From Immundisolibacterales bacterium (GTDB lineage: Bacteria > Pseudomonadota > Gammaproteobacteria > HK1), in contig JAPOPW010000074.1 in assembly GCA_026712715.1 (NCBI GenBank), forward strand, positions 1 to 64,000: 64,000 nt of DNA, read 5' to 3'. How positions within the stretch are numbered: position 1 is the stretch's first letter; each line of letters opens with the position of its first letter. This document shows positions 42,250 through 51,534 of this stretch, in pieces. Position numbers and translations under genes: made by a program. The notes under the pieces are model-generated. The model had not been told where the DNA came from. It made no database searches and saw only the letters and a program-made list of their open reading frames with translations.

Positions 42250-43140
42250 TCATGCGTCTTCGGTCATGCCCGTAATCGAGCCGGTCTGCGAGCGCGCGTC
42301 GCGCTGCGGCCAGCGCCCGGAGCGCACCTGGTACAGGAACCACTCGAGCGCCTGATTGAACAGGAGCGGCTCCTCGATGTTGATGGTGTGTCCGGAGTTC
42401 GGGAGGGTGATGAGCGCGGCGGACGGGATCGTCCGCTTCATGAACACGTTGGGGGTGAGGCAGGGGTCGTCCTCGTCGCCGGTCAGGACGAGGGTCGGAA
42501 CCTGGATTTCGCGCATCCCATCCTCCAGATCATAGATGGAGGGACGCCGGCCCTGGATTCCGCGCATCGTGTTCGCGGCACCGCGCAACGAATGCTCCGC
42601 GAGCTGGTCCCGAAACTCCGCCCAGCCGCGGGGGTCCTTGTTCTGGAACTGGACCCGGGTCGGACCTTCGGCGTAGCGGTCCGCGAAGGCCGCGACGCTC
42701 GCCGACTCGATGAACCGCGCGATGTTCTCGGTCTCGGTACGGAACTGCTCGCGCCGGTCGCGCTCGGCCCCGTATCCGCAGCCCGCGACCACGAGCGAAA
42801 GAGCGCGGTCCTGGTGATGGAGGCCGAAGTGCAGCGCCGCGAACCCGCCCATGGAAAGCCCGACGATGTGGGCGCGGTCGATGCCGAGATGATCGAGGAT
42901 TGCAATCGCGTCGAGGCGGGCGCGGTCCTGGGAGTAGCTCTCCGGACTCTCGGGCACGTCCGACGGCGGATACCCGCGTGCGTTGTAGGCGATGCAGCGG
43001 TACCCCCGGCCGAAGTGCCGGACCTGCGGCTCCCATGCCCGGAAGTCGCCGGCGAACTCGTGGATGAAGAGGATCGGCTCGCCGCTCCCGGTCTCTTCGA
43101 AATAGAGCGCGACTCCGTCGTCCGTCTTGGCGTAGGGCAT
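42250..43140 (-). CDS. alpha/beta fold hydrolase
   Basis: 296-residue alpha/beta hydrolase. EPILFIHEFAGDFRAWEPQV is the oxyanion region, RCIAYNARGYPPSDVPES follows, and the nucleophile elbow is HIVGLSMGGFAALHFGL near residue 100. The C-terminal aspartate in TGDEDDPCLTP and histidine in LPNSGHTINIEEP complete the triad. The ATG at 43140 has GGAGGAAA upstream; the codons before it are not conserved. It is followed by the E1 fusion gene after 115 bases on the same strand. Confidence 0.83.
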   Translation of the reverse strand: MPYAKTDDGVALYFEETGSGEPILFIHEFAGDFRAWEPQVRHFGRGYRCIAYNARGYPPSDVPESPESYSQDRARLDAIAILDHLGIDRAHIVGLSMGGFAALHFGLHHQDRALSLVVAGCGYGAERDRREQFRTETENIARFIESASVAAFADRYAEGPTRVQFQNKDPRGWAEFRDQLAEHSLRGAANTMRGIQGRRPSIYDLEDGMREIQVPTLVLTGDEDDPCLTPNVFMKRTIPSAALITLPNSGHTINIEEPLLFNQALEWFLYQVRSGRWPQRDARSQTGSITGMTEDA

Positions 43141-43325
43141 GGGTTTCCTCCTCTTCATTCCGCCCGAACCGGCCGCGGCGGATGCGGCCGCGGCGCGTTC
43201 GCGGCGCGCCGGCCGACAAGTCTAACCGCCCGCCGTGCCGATCGCCGCAGGCGCGCCAGGCGCGGCCCCTTGGTGGAATTCGCCTCAGCCCGTAACCTAT
43301 CCCGAGCAACCGAGGAGGGATTTCG

Positions 43326-44537
43326 ATGGCGGGACCGCTGGACGGAGTGCGGGTGCTCGAGCTCACGCGGGTGGGGCCGGGTGCCTTCTGCACCATGATG
43401 CTGGCCGACATGGGCGCGGACGTGCTCAAGATCGAACCCCCGCCGACCGGGGCCCTGCGCGGCTCCGGGGCTTCGCCGGGACCGGACGAGGCCCGCACCC
43501 TCGCGACGAGCTTCACCAACCGCAACAAGCGAAGCCTCACCCTCAACCTCAAGTCGCCCGACGGGCAGGAGATCCTCCATTCCCTCGTGCGCGGGCACGA
43601 CGTGCTGGTGGAAGGGTTCCGCCCGGGCGTGATGGAGCGCCTCGGCGGCGGCTACGAGCGGCTCGCGGAGCTGACCCCGCGCCTCGTCTATTGCGCCCTG
43701 AGCGGATTCGGGCAGGACGGGCCGTACCGGGACCGCCCGGCCCACGACCTCAACTTCCTCGCCCTCGCCGGGGTCCTCGACCTCATCGGCGAGCCGGACG
43801 GCGACCCCGCCATTCCGCTCAACATCATCGCCGACTACGCGGGGGCCTCCATGCACGGCTTCGCGGGCGTCCTGCTCGCCCTCTACGCGCGCGAGCGGAC
43901 CGGACGCGGCCAGCTCGTGGACGTCTCCTACCTCGACACCACCATCTCGCTCCTCGCCGCCACCCCGGTCGTCCGCGACTTCTTCTCGCACGACGAGATG
44001 CCGGGCCGCGGAAAGGGGGTCTTCGCCGGCCGGCACGCCTACTACGGGACCTACCGCACCCGGGACGGAAAGCAGATCACCGTCGGCTGCACCGAGCCGT
44101 GGCTCTGGAACAACTTCTGCGACGCGGTGGACCGGCCGCACCTCAAGGAGTGCGGGATGAAGCTCGGGGACTTCTCCCGCCCCGCGAACGAGTCCCATGC
44201 CGCGGCGCGCCGGGAGCTCGCGGAGCTCTTCCTCACCCGCGACCGCGACGACTGGTACGAGCTGCTGGTCGAAGCGGACGTGTGCTCCGCCCCGGTTTAC
44301 ACGGTGCCGGAGGTGTTCGACGACCCGCAGGTCCGGCACCGGCAGATGGCCCTCGACCTCGACCACCCGGAGGCGGGGACCGTCACCCAGGCCGGAATCG
44401 CCATCAAGCTCTCCGAGACCCCCGGAGGGGTGCGAAGCTTCGCCCCCCACATCGGCCAGCACACCGGCGACGTCCTCGCCACCCTCGGCTACTCGGACGC
44501 GGACGTCGCGCGCCTTCGCGAGCAGCGCATCGTGTAG
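43326..44537 (+). CDS. CaiB/BaiF family (class III) CoA transferase
   Basis: 403-residue family III CoA transferase. Opening GVRVLELTRVGPGAFCTMML, then VLKIEPPPTGALRG; the catalytic aspartate is likely in NIIADYAGASMHGFAG near residue 172. RTGRGQLVDVSYLDTTISLL is the family's central block. GGAGG precedes its ATG. It is divergent from the hydrolase-E1 group and may activate the acid used there. It differs enough from the copy at 23942 to have a different substrate. Confidence 0.89.
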   Translation: MAGPLDGVRVLELTRVGPGAFCTMMLADMGADVLKIEPPPTGALRGSGASPGPDEARTLATSFTNRNKRSLTLNLKSPDGQEILHSLVRGHDVLVEGFRPGVMERLGGGYERLAELTPRLVYCALSGFGQDGPYRDRPAHDLNFLALAGVLDLIGEPDGDPAIPLNIIADYAGASMHGFAGVLLALYARERTGRGQLVDVSYLDTTISLLAATPVVRDFFSHDEMPGRGKGVFAGRHAYYGTYRTRDGKQITVGCTEPWLWNNFCDAVDRPHLKECGMKLGDFSRPANESHAAARRELAELFLTRDRDDWYELLVEADVCSAPVYTVPEVFDDPQVRHRQMALDLDHPEAGTVTQAGIAIKLSETPGGVRSFAPHIGQHTGDVLATLGYSDADVARLREQRIV

Positions 44538-44729
44538 CTGCCCACGCAAGCTCGCGCCGCCGCCCGGCGTTCCAACCGGCCAGGAAAGGCCGCAGGCGGC
44601 ATCGAGGCGCGACACCCCGCCTCACGGCGGTTGAGGGTCAGTGTCTCGACGGCCGGGTGCGAGGCATGGCGTTCGTCCACAAGGGCCGATAGCCTCCAGC
44701 CGCCCGAGTAACCGGAGCTTTCCATCGTC

Positions 44730-47114
44730 ATGGGCGCCGTCGACATCCAGTACAGCACGGAGGACGAGCTGGAGAGGCTGCTGCGGTCGATCGACCGACC
44801 CGGCGACTTCTGCACGCACGGCCGACTGTTCTCACCCATGCCGCGACTGGAGGTCGAGGGCGCCGGTCTCCTCTCCTTTCCGATTCCCGAGGCGCAGGTA
44901 CGCGCCTTGATCGAGATGGCGGAGCGCGCTCCGTACGGAAAGGGGCCGGACACGCTGGTGGACACCTCGGTCCGCGACTGCCGGCAGATCGATTCGGGTC
45001 GCGTCCGTCTGTCCGGCGCCGCGTGGCCGGACACGTTCGCGAAGATCATGCGCTCGGTCGCCGCCGGCCTCGGCTATCCGGGGGATCGGCTCGACGCGCG
45101 GCTCTACAAGCTGCTCATCTATGAAACCGGCGGCTTCTTCTCGGCGCACCGCGACACCGAGAAGGCGGATGGGATGATCGGGACCCTGTCGATCTCCCTG
45201 CCGGTCGCGTGCGGCGGGCGCGGCGGAGAGATCGTCATCCGCCACCGGGACCGCGAAGTGGTCGCCGACATGAACGCGGGGGAGCCTTCCGAACTCGCGT
45301 TCGCGGCGTTCTATGCCGACTGCACGCACGAGATCCGGCCCGTCGTCAGCGGCCATCGCCTGTCTCTCGTGTTCAACCTCTGTCTTCGCCCCGGCGGCGA
45401 TGAGGAAACGCCCCGGAGCGTACCGGACTACACCGAGCAGGCCGAGCTGATTGCGCGCCGGCTCGTCGAGTGGCGGCACCGTGAAGATGCGCCCGAGAAA
45501 CTGGTCTGGCTGCTCGACCACGAGTACAGCGAGGCGGGGTTGTCCTTCGAAGCGCTGAAAAACGGCGACGCCTCCTTGGCGCGGACCCTTCATCGGGCCG
45601 CCGCGCGCGCCGATTGCGAGCTGCACGCGGCCATCGTCCATATCCACGAGCACGGCGACGCCACTCTTGGAGGCGACTACGTCGATAGCTGGGGTTGGAA
45701 CAAGCCGGATGTCGAGGACATGGAGATCGGCGAGCTGTACGACAGCACCCGTCGGCTCGACAGTTGGGTGAGTCCGGCCGGCGATCGACCGCCGTTCGGC
45801 GAGCTTGCGTTGCGACCCGACGAGTTGTTGCCGCACGGTGCACTCGACGATGCGGAGCCGGACGAGCAATGGCTGCACGAGGCATCGGGCAACGAAGGCA
45901 TATCCCTCGAACGTGCCTACCGGCGCGCGGCGTTCGTGATCTGGCCACGGTCGAGGACCCTGGCCATCCTCGCGGGTGGGGGTATCGACGCGGCCGTCGC
46001 CTGGGTGGTCCGGGAGCTCGATCGGAACGGCGGTGTGGCGAACGAACGGATCGGGGCGCTCGTGTCAAGCCTGATCGACCGCTGGCCTTCCAGCGGATTC
46101 GACCGCAGCGAGCCAGGCGCCCGCGCCCGGACGCTGCGGCTCCTCACCACCATCGGAGACGCGACCCGCGCGGCCCGCTTCCTGCGGGAAGTCATCGTGT
46201 TTCGCTACGGCGGGGACGAGAACGAGTCTCTGGCGCCGGCGCTGGAACTGGTCGGACTGGACGCAAGCCGGCATTTCCTGGCCGCCGTGGTCGATTCGCG
46301 CTTCCCGTGGAAGCACACCGAGTTGCTCGCGTTCCTGCGGCAACTGGACGAGGAGCACGGCGAGTCCGCGCGCCCCGCTTGGGATGACGCCCTGCAGGAG
46401 GGGGTTCGGGCGGCCCTGCTGGCCCTTCCCGCCGCGCTCGCCCCGCTCTCGCAGGAGGAGCGGGTGGCTTGGGATTCCCCACGGCGGACGGCGCCGACCG
46501 ACCGGACCATCCGCGATCTCTTCGCCCTCGCCTGGCGATGGCGGTTGACGGACGAAGCCCAAGCGGCCGCGCGCGCGATAATCGAACGGCCGGACGCCGT
46601 CACCCCGGATCGCGTGCTTCCGGCTGCCCTTCGCGGGCTCCGGGAGGAAGCGGCCGGCTTCGTAGACACGGCCGCATTCGCGACCCTGTGGCGCCACGCG
46701 ACGGATTTCCTGTTGGCCCGAAGTGCCGAGCCGCCCGCGGAGCCTCGCGACTGGCTCATTGCCGTGAACATCGCTTGCCGGTGCGAACACTGCCGGAAGC
46801 TCACGGCATTTTGCCGAGACCCCGACGCAAAGACGGCCCGCTTTCCGTTACGCAAGGAACTTCGCGCCCACCTCCACCAGACAATCGATCGCCATCGGCT
46901 CGACATCAGTCACGTGACCGAACGCCGCGGCCGGCCCTATACCCTCGTCTGCACCAAGAACCGCGCGAGCCACCGGCGGCGACTCGGCGAGTACGCCGAG
47001 GACGTCACCGTCATGCGCACGCTCATCCAGTCCGCGCCGGGCGGCGAGCAGTTTGCACTCGCCGCGCCGGCCCTCGCGCGACTGCAGGCCGCGATAGCCG
47101 GCTCGGCCACGTGA
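44730..47114 (+). CDS. large 2OG-Fe(II) oxygenase family protein
   Basis: 794-residue protein. Residues about 100-215 form a prolyl-hydroxylase-like Fe(II)/2-oxoglutarate domain: iron ligands H140 and D142 in FFSAHRDTEK, H200 in YADCTHEIRP, and the 2-oxoglutarate arginine in SGHRLSLVFNL. The remaining 580 residues are mostly helical and of unknown function, with a Cys/His cluster RCEHCRKLTAFCRDP near 686 and a basic C-terminus HVTERRGRPYTLVCTKNRAS that could bind nucleic acid. A degraded paralogue fragment lies at 49083. Nothing else tells its substrate; protein or nucleic acid hydroxylation are possible. Confidence 0.82.
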   Translation: MGAVDIQYSTEDELERLLRSIDRPGDFCTHGRLFSPMPRLEVEGAGLLSFPIPEAQVRALIEMAERAPYGKGPDTLVDTSVRDCRQIDSGRVRLSGAAWPDTFAKIMRSVAAGLGYPGDRLDARLYKLLIYETGGFFSAHRDTEKADGMIGTLSISLPVACGGRGGEIVIRHRDREVVADMNAGEPSELAFAAFYADCTHEIRPVVSGHRLSLVFNLCLRPGGDEETPRSVPDYTEQAELIARRLVEWRHREDAPEKLVWLLDHEYSEAGLSFEALKNGDASLARTLHRAAARADCELHAAIVHIHEHGDATLGGDYVDSWGWNKPDVEDMEIGELYDSTRRLDSWVSPAGDRPPFGELALRPDELLPHGALDDAEPDEQWLHEASGNEGISLERAYRRAAFVIWPRSRTLAILAGGGIDAAVAWVVRELDRNGGVANERIGALVSSLIDRWPSSGFDRSEPGARARTLRLLTTIGDATRAARFLREVIVFRYGGDENESLAPALELVGLDASRHFLAAVVDSRFPWKHTELLAFLRQLDEEHGESARPAWDDALQEGVRAALLALPAALAPLSQEERVAWDSPRRTAPTDRTIRDLFALAWRWRLTDEAQAAARAIIERPDAVTPDRVLPAALRGLREEAAGFVDTAAFATLWRHATDFLLARSAEPPAEPRDWLIAVNIACRCEHCRKLTAFCRDPDAKTARFPLRKELRAHLHQTIDRHRLDISHVTERRGRPYTLVCTKNRASHRRRLGEYAEDVTVMRTLIQSAPGGEQFALAAPALARLQAAIAGSAT

Positions 47115-47150
47115 GAACCCGCCCCCCGCCGGAAGGTGGCTGCCAACATC

Positions 47151-47168
47151 CGGGAAAACCGTTTCCCG
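47151..47168 (+). terminator. hairpin downstream of the 2OG oxygenase gene
   Basis: Perfect 7-bp stem CGGGAAA / TTTCCCG with loop ACCG, starting 37 bases after the oxygenase stop. There is no following T-tract, so termination is not certain. Convergent with the DUF4268 gene. Confidence 0.4.
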
Positions 47169-47316
47169 TGGTGCGAATACGATATTCGGGCGTGGGCCAG
47201 CCTGGCCGGCGTGGTCGTGTACGGTGCGAAACGGAGCGACCGCTCCGGTCCGAAGCGGCGGGGCGGCTCCCGCCGTCAGGCTTGCCGCGGGCTCGAACGG
47301 AATCCCAAAAAACGAT

Positions 47317-48279
47317 TCAGGCTCGCAGCTCCTCGAGTACGGGGTCAAAGGCGGCCCGCATCTTCCCCATCGCCTGGACGAGCCAATCCCGAGCTTCCAG
47401 CCAGCGCTCTTCGTCGGTAACCCGGATCCCAGTTGGAAAGTAGAGCGAGATCCTCGACGCTTGGCGGGGATCGCGACGTTCCCATTCCAGATCGTCGCCG
47501 ACCGCATGCTCTATCTGCCCCTGTTTCTCACGCAGGGCATCGAATGCTTCTTTCGTGGTCTCTCGGTCGCCAGTGTCGATGTAGGCCTCGGCCCGCAATC
47601 CGTATCCCCTGGGCGTCCGACAGAATGATGCGCTGTACGTCAACAGCGCCGAACGTACGGATGGGAAGTTCATCCAGGATACCTTCTGCGGCGCGGTGGC
47701 ACGGGTCCATCCGGGATGCGCGTCGCGGAATGCCGGCAGGAACTCGCCCCAGAAACGCAGGTATGCCTGCTGGGTTACCGTCAATCCCGTGCTGCGCGCA
47801 GCCTGCACGGATCGACTCCAGTTGTTGGGCTTCACCTCGACCCGCAAGCGGGGTGCGGCGAGCGAGTCGCCGATACGCCACGCCTCGAGCACGATGCCGA
47901 AGAACCCGAAGTCCTCGGCGGAGATGGAGTTGAGCCAGTCGAGGGCGGCTCGATGCTCGTCCCGAAACTCGGGTGCGAGCAGGACCGCGTAGCCGGCCTC
48001 CAGCCCGGCCGCGTAGACGATCAGCTTGCCCAGATGGTCGTGATCGGAGGGGCCGAACAGGTTCTCGACGACCACGAGCCGGTCCGTGGATCCCTCGCGG
48101 AACACCAGGTCGGCGCTGTAGCGCCCGACCGCCGCCTCGGTCTGCTCGTGACGCAGATCCAATCCCAGGGCCTCCCCGAGAAGATCGGCGTTCTCCGCCA
48201 GCCACGGCGTGAAGTCTCGCGCTTCGTCGGCCCATACCGTCCGGACGTCCACCGGCGAGAGCGTCCCGATACCCTCCAT
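47317..48279 (-). CDS. DUF4268 domain protein, nuclease-like
   Basis: 320-residue protein. The N-terminal half resembles DUF4268/PD-(D/E)XK-like proteins: FTPWLAENADLLGEALGLDL, then YSADLVFREGSTDRLVVVEN, where the Asp and Glu separated by a strand are candidate metal ligands, followed by DHDHLGKLIVYAAGLEAGYA. The C-terminal half matches the DUF4268 region (LRFWGEFLPAFRDAHPG, YIDTGDRETTKEAFDAL). Such genes often sit in defence or mobile regions. It starts three bases after the Uma2 gene stop, so the two are one operon. Confidence 0.82.
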   Translation of the reverse strand: MEGIGTLSPVDVRTVWADEARDFTPWLAENADLLGEALGLDLRHEQTEAAVGRYSADLVFREGSTDRLVVVENLFGPSDHDHLGKLIVYAAGLEAGYAVLLAPEFRDEHRAALDWLNSISAEDFGFFGIVLEAWRIGDSLAAPRLRVEVKPNNWSRSVQAARSTGLTVTQQAYLRFWGEFLPAFRDAHPGWTRATAPQKVSWMNFPSVRSALLTYSASFCRTPRGYGLRAEAYIDTGDRETTKEAFDALREKQGQIEHAVGDDLEWERRDPRQASRISLYFPTGIRVTDEERWLEARDWLVQAMGKMRAAFDPVLEELRA

Positions 48280-48282
48280 TCG

Positions 48283-48927
48283 TCACTCACTCCCCGCCGC
48301 ATCGAACACGTCCCCGACATCCACCTCGAACCCCGGCAGGGCGGACGAGCCTGTGCGGGCGCCGCGTTCGTATACGCCGTGCTCGACATACCCGGAGTCT
48401 TCCAGCTTGAGCACGGTGAGGGTCTCCGTCGCCGGATCGACAATCCAATATTCGGGGATCGCCGCCTCGGCATAGTCGTCGCGCTTGAGGACCAGGTCTC
48501 TCTGGGGGTTGTCCGGGCTGACGACCTCCACGACTACATCCGCACCGGTCCAGAAGCGCTCGCCGCTTCGCGCATCTCGCGCGTCGCGAACCAACAGCAG
48601 ATCCGGCTCGCGAAACTTTCCCGGGCGAATTCGAAGCCGAAGCGGCGCGAACAGCACCTCTCCGCCAGAGGGCGCAACGAATGCGTAAAACAGCGAGTAA
48701 AGGTAGGCGAGAATCCTCTGGTGACCGCGCGAAGGCATCGGCAGTATCTCCAGGTATCCGTCCGTGAACTCCACGAGTCGCCGGGTGTGATCGGTCAGCC
48801 AGAGATAGTCGTCATCGCTCCAGCATCCCTGAGGAAGCACTTCCTCCACCAAGCCGTTCACCTGCGCTTGCGGGACGGATTCGCCCGCCAGAGCCGTCAA
48901 CATGATTGTTGTCCGTGCGGCGTGCAT
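48283..48927 (-). CDS. Uma2 family endonuclease-like protein
   Basis: 214-residue protein of the Uma2/DUF820 family with a PD-(D/E)XK-like fold. TDHTRRLVEFTDGYLEILPM and FREPDLLLVRDARDARSGER, then ADVVVEVVSPDNPQRDLVLK and EAAIPEYWIVDPATETLTVL are all characteristic; the D-(x)n-E-V motif would be the metal site. Two starts are possible, ATG 48927 and ATG 48903; neither has a strong ribosome site. Function in bacteria is not established. It is upstream of DUF4268 in a two-gene unit. Confidence 0.85.
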   Translation of the reverse strand: MHAARTTIMLTALAGESVPQAQVNGLVEEVLPQGCWSDDDYLWLTDHTRRLVEFTDGYLEILPMPSRGHQRILAYLYSLFYAFVAPSGGEVLFAPLRLRIRPGKFREPDLLLVRDARDARSGERFWTGADVVVEVVSPDNPQRDLVLKRDDYAEAAIPEYWIVDPATETLTVLKLEDSGYVEHGVYERGARTGSSALPGFEVDVGDVFDAAGSE

Positions 48928-49571
48928 CTTCGGGAAGGATAGGCGAGGGGGCGCCGAACTCCAAGCTCCGTCCGACGGCCCGAGAGCCGCCTCACCCCGG
49001 ACAGACACGGTTCCGCACGGGTCGGGCCCTCGACTTCTCGCTGACAGGATACGGCGACCCCCGGTACTGACACGAGGTTGGACTGCTCACCGCCGCCATC
49101 GTGCACATCGAGGAGCACGGCGACGCAACCTGCGAAGGCGCCTGTCTCCGCGGCTGGGACACGAACGGGATTGGCGCCGAGGAGATGGAGATTGGCGCTC
49201 TCTACGACACCCGCCACTGGCTCGACGGTCGGACCGGGCAGGTCGGCAGTCGGCCGCCGCTCGGGGAGCTCTCGTTGCTGCCCGAAGAGCTGTTGCCCCG
49301 CGGCGCGCTCGACCTCGCCGGCTCGGGCTGCACGCTTCGGTGGCAGCGTCTAAGTGAAGCTGCCGAACAGGACCGTGCCTGCCGCTCCCACATTGGAGCT
49401 GGCCACGAACTCTGTGAGAACCGGCAAACAACAAGACACGCGAACGACTCGACTTGACAATCGTGTTCGGAGTGGCGACTCTCCCCGCTTCGCTCCGACT
49501 ACCCCCTGAATGGACCGGCCTACTAGTGAGTCCCTTCGGGGACCCTTACTTCTTCGTAGGGGTCGTCAGTC
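48928..49571. other. 644-base region without an intact gene
   Basis: Between the Uma2 gene and the NYN remnant. It holds a decayed oxygenase paralogue fragment (separate entry) and, at 49530-49543, a small UUCG-loop hairpin (GTCCC/GGGAC). No intact gene is evident. Base composition falls from about 49.4 kb onward. Confidence 0.6.
49083..49364 (+). pseudogene. fragment of a 2OG-Fe(II) oxygenase paralogue
   Basis: About 94 codons translating to a clear paralogue of residues about 299-383 of the oxygenase at 44730. Shared blocks include AAIVHIEEHGDAT, ELYD/ALYD-type EMEIGALYDTRHWLD, RPPLGELSLLPEELLPRGAL and a diverged tail. There is no start codon with a ribosome site, and the iron-binding domain and the rest are missing. 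This looks like a deletion remnant of a second copy rather than a small gene. Confidence 0.75.
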
Positions 49572-49700
49572 ATGGGTCGAGTAGCGACCTTCGTTGATAC
49601 CGGGTACTTCTTCGCACAAAGTTCGAAAGAGCTCTGTGGCGCCAAGTTGCCGCGCTGGAGCATCGGGCTTGACCACACCGTGCTGCGCGCCTCCGTACTC
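49572..49700 (+). pseudogene. N-terminal remnant of an NYN-domain protein
   Basis: The first 42 codons read MGRVATFVDTGYFFAQSSKE and onward to RWSIGLDHTVLRASV, matching the start of NYN (PIN-like) nuclease-domain proteins, with the conserved FVDxGYFFAQ motif. Beyond about 49700 the homology stops and the sequence runs into the oppositely oriented PLD-family gene. It appears to be a truncated remnant. Identification rests on the short N-terminal motif only. Confidence 0.45.
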
Positions 49701-49702
49701 GC

Positions 49703-50734
49703 TCAGCCTTCCTGTTGCCGAAATTCGTCAATAATCTCGACAAATGGAGATTCCAACAGACGTTCCATACGTATGCAACATCCATTGACGTGCAGGTCCT
49801 CATCAAGCGTTTGCGGATGTTTATCGGCAATATCGCGAACGATCTTTTCCATCTCGTTGCGTTGTTGCACGGTCATTCCGATTTCCACTTCAGGAACACA
49901 ATACGCGTATTGGTAGGTCAATCCATCGCGACCATCCTTGTCACACCGCTCAGGAAGTGTCCGCCAGACCTTGCAGAATGTCAATCCGCCTCGAGGACCG
50001 AGCCAATAGTCGACAATGTATTCTTCCCGCGGAATCTCATCCCATCCAACCCATGCATCCAGATTTCTGCCATGCAGATCGCGATACTGTTCTTGCAATT
50101 CGATTGCTTTCGCATTGATATCACGTTGATATGCGCTGGCGTCCTCTACATCGACACGAAGAAAAACGGTGTTTTTTCGATCCGTAAACATGCCGTTCCT
50201 CAAAGCCGTAATGAAATCAATACCAGCATCTGGCTGAGGAGGTGGACGTCGGCTCTTCCACTTTACCTTTGCATTCTCCAGATCCCGTTCCGTTACCTCA
50301 TCCGACGCATTCCAGATTTCATCAACATAAATTCGAGCTGCCTCGATGTCTGCCGGCCGATTCGAATGGATCGCTGCCTCCAGCCACCCGTCCTGTTCAA
50401 CGGACTCCAAGGAGAGACCATTCGCAGACGCGTTCGCGGATCCAACAACGATGCCCCGATTTGTCCAGTAGACTTTGCTGTGAAGAATGGAACTGTGCTT
50501 TACATGAAAGTCCTTGTTGCGCAATTCTTCAATTACCCGCGGGTTTGTGCCGCCCGAGGTCAGATTACATACAGTTCAAATTCTTTCGATCATATCTTCA
50601 TCCAGGTTACGGAATAGCTCATCTGCCCCTCGTCCCCAAAATGCAACAATGCAGCGTATCTCATCGGCATTGCTGAACAGACGACGAATCCGTTTCGTGA
50701 TTTTCGAACGGGAATTCAGAAAGCGAGTAGCCAC
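49703..50734 (-). pseudogene. PLD-family protein gene interrupted by one in-frame TGA
   Basis: Reading from GTG 50734 (GGAG eight bases upstream) gives 344 codons with a single internal TGA at 50578-50576. Before it lie IRCIVAFWGRGADELFRNLD; after it TVCNLTSGGTNPRVIEELRN and then a phospholipase D-like motif HSKVYWTNRGIVVGSANASA. The homology is continuous across the TGA in one frame, so only one base separates this from an intact gene. The C-terminal 190 residues are of unknown function. It is visibly more AT-rich than its surroundings, suggesting recent acquisition. Could still be expressed from a downstream TTG (50524). Confidence 0.65.
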
Positions 50735-50846
50735 GACAGTTTCTCCAACCAAGTGGACAGACGATCGTATCAGTAGGGAAAGACTCCAGGCCGAATTCCC
50801 GCTCGTCAGGATCCGCCGTGTCGCGGTGGCCGCCTCGCGACCGGTC

Positions 50847-51281
50847 TCACGGAGCTGTCCGGTCTCCGGACCAAGGATCGATCACCGCGATCCCGCATTG
50901 TTCGAAGTCTCCGGCGTTCCGGGTCGCTACTGCGGCATCCCTCGCCCGCGCGATGGCGGCAATCTGGCAATCGGCATCCAGAATTGGCCGGCCCGCGGAC
51001 CGGCGGGAAGCGGCGATGGAGGCGTAGGTCTTGGCGGCGGCACTGTCGAAGGACAGCACCCGCCCGGCGAAGTCCTGTCCGATCACGCCGTCGATCTCGG
51101 CGGCGAGGCGGTCGCGCCGACGGCCCGCCGGCAGAATCGCCGCGCCGGCACGCAGCTCAGCTTCGCTGACGGCGGTTAGGTAGAGCGAACCGGAATCCTG
51201 CCCGGCGAACCAAGCCATGACCGCGGTCGACGGTGCCGATCGCATCAACTCGGAGACGACGTTCGTGTCTACGACGATCAC
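50847..51281 (-). CDS. vapC: VapC/FitB-type PIN-domain toxin
   Basis: 144-residue PIN-domain ribonuclease toxin. Acidic residues of the active site are visible in VVDTNVVSELMRS (Asp near 5), SEAELRAGAAILP (Glu near 41), and RPILDADCQIAAIARARDAA, followed by VATRNAGDFEQCGIAVIDPW. It starts at a GTG ten bases after the antitoxin stop, consistent with one operon. Target RNA unknown. Confidence 0.9.
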   Translation of the reverse strand: MIVVDTNVVSELMRSAPSTAVMAWFAGQDSGSLYLTAVSEAELRAGAAILPAGRRRDRLAAEIDGVIGQDFAGRVLSFDSAAAKTYASIAASRRSAGRPILDADCQIAAIARARDAAVATRNAGDFEQCGIAVIDPWSGDRTAP

Positions 51282-51291
51282 GGCCGCCAGC

Positions 51292-51534
51292 TCATCGGAA
51301 ATCGGGCGGCGGCCGCATCGGGCCGCGTTCGGGAAGCTCGAGATCCACGCCGCCGAGGGGGGCGAAGCGGGCGTGGATGGCCCGGCCGAGGTCTTTCGGA
51401 GGAAGCGTTTCGCCGACTGTGCGGCGCAGGATGTCCCGGGCTTCTTCCTCCATCGAGCGTCCGTTCTCGGCAGCGCGCACGCGCAGGCGGCGCTTCAGCC
51501 CGTCGTCGAGGTTCCGGATGGTGATGCTCGCCAT
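51292..51534 (-). CDS. vapB: VapB/FitA-type antitoxin
   Basis: 80-residue ribbon-helix-helix antitoxin. The DNA-binding N-terminus is MASITIRNLDDGLKRRLRVR, then NGRSMEEEARDILRRTVG; the C-terminus, with a proline-rich end, should bind the toxin. ATG 51534 is chosen because the RHH domain starts there, although the frame is open further upstream. It lies directly upstream of the PIN toxin and probably represses its own operon. Confidence 0.88.
   Translation of the reverse strand: MASITIRNLDDGLKRRLRVRAAENGRSMEEEARDILRRTVGETLPPKDLGRAIHARFAPLGGVDLELPERGPMRPPPDFR

Noticed and set aside
44538-51534. CRISPR array or transposon ends in the accessory region
   Set aside because: I looked for regularly spaced direct repeats and terminal inverted repeats with a transposase and found neither.
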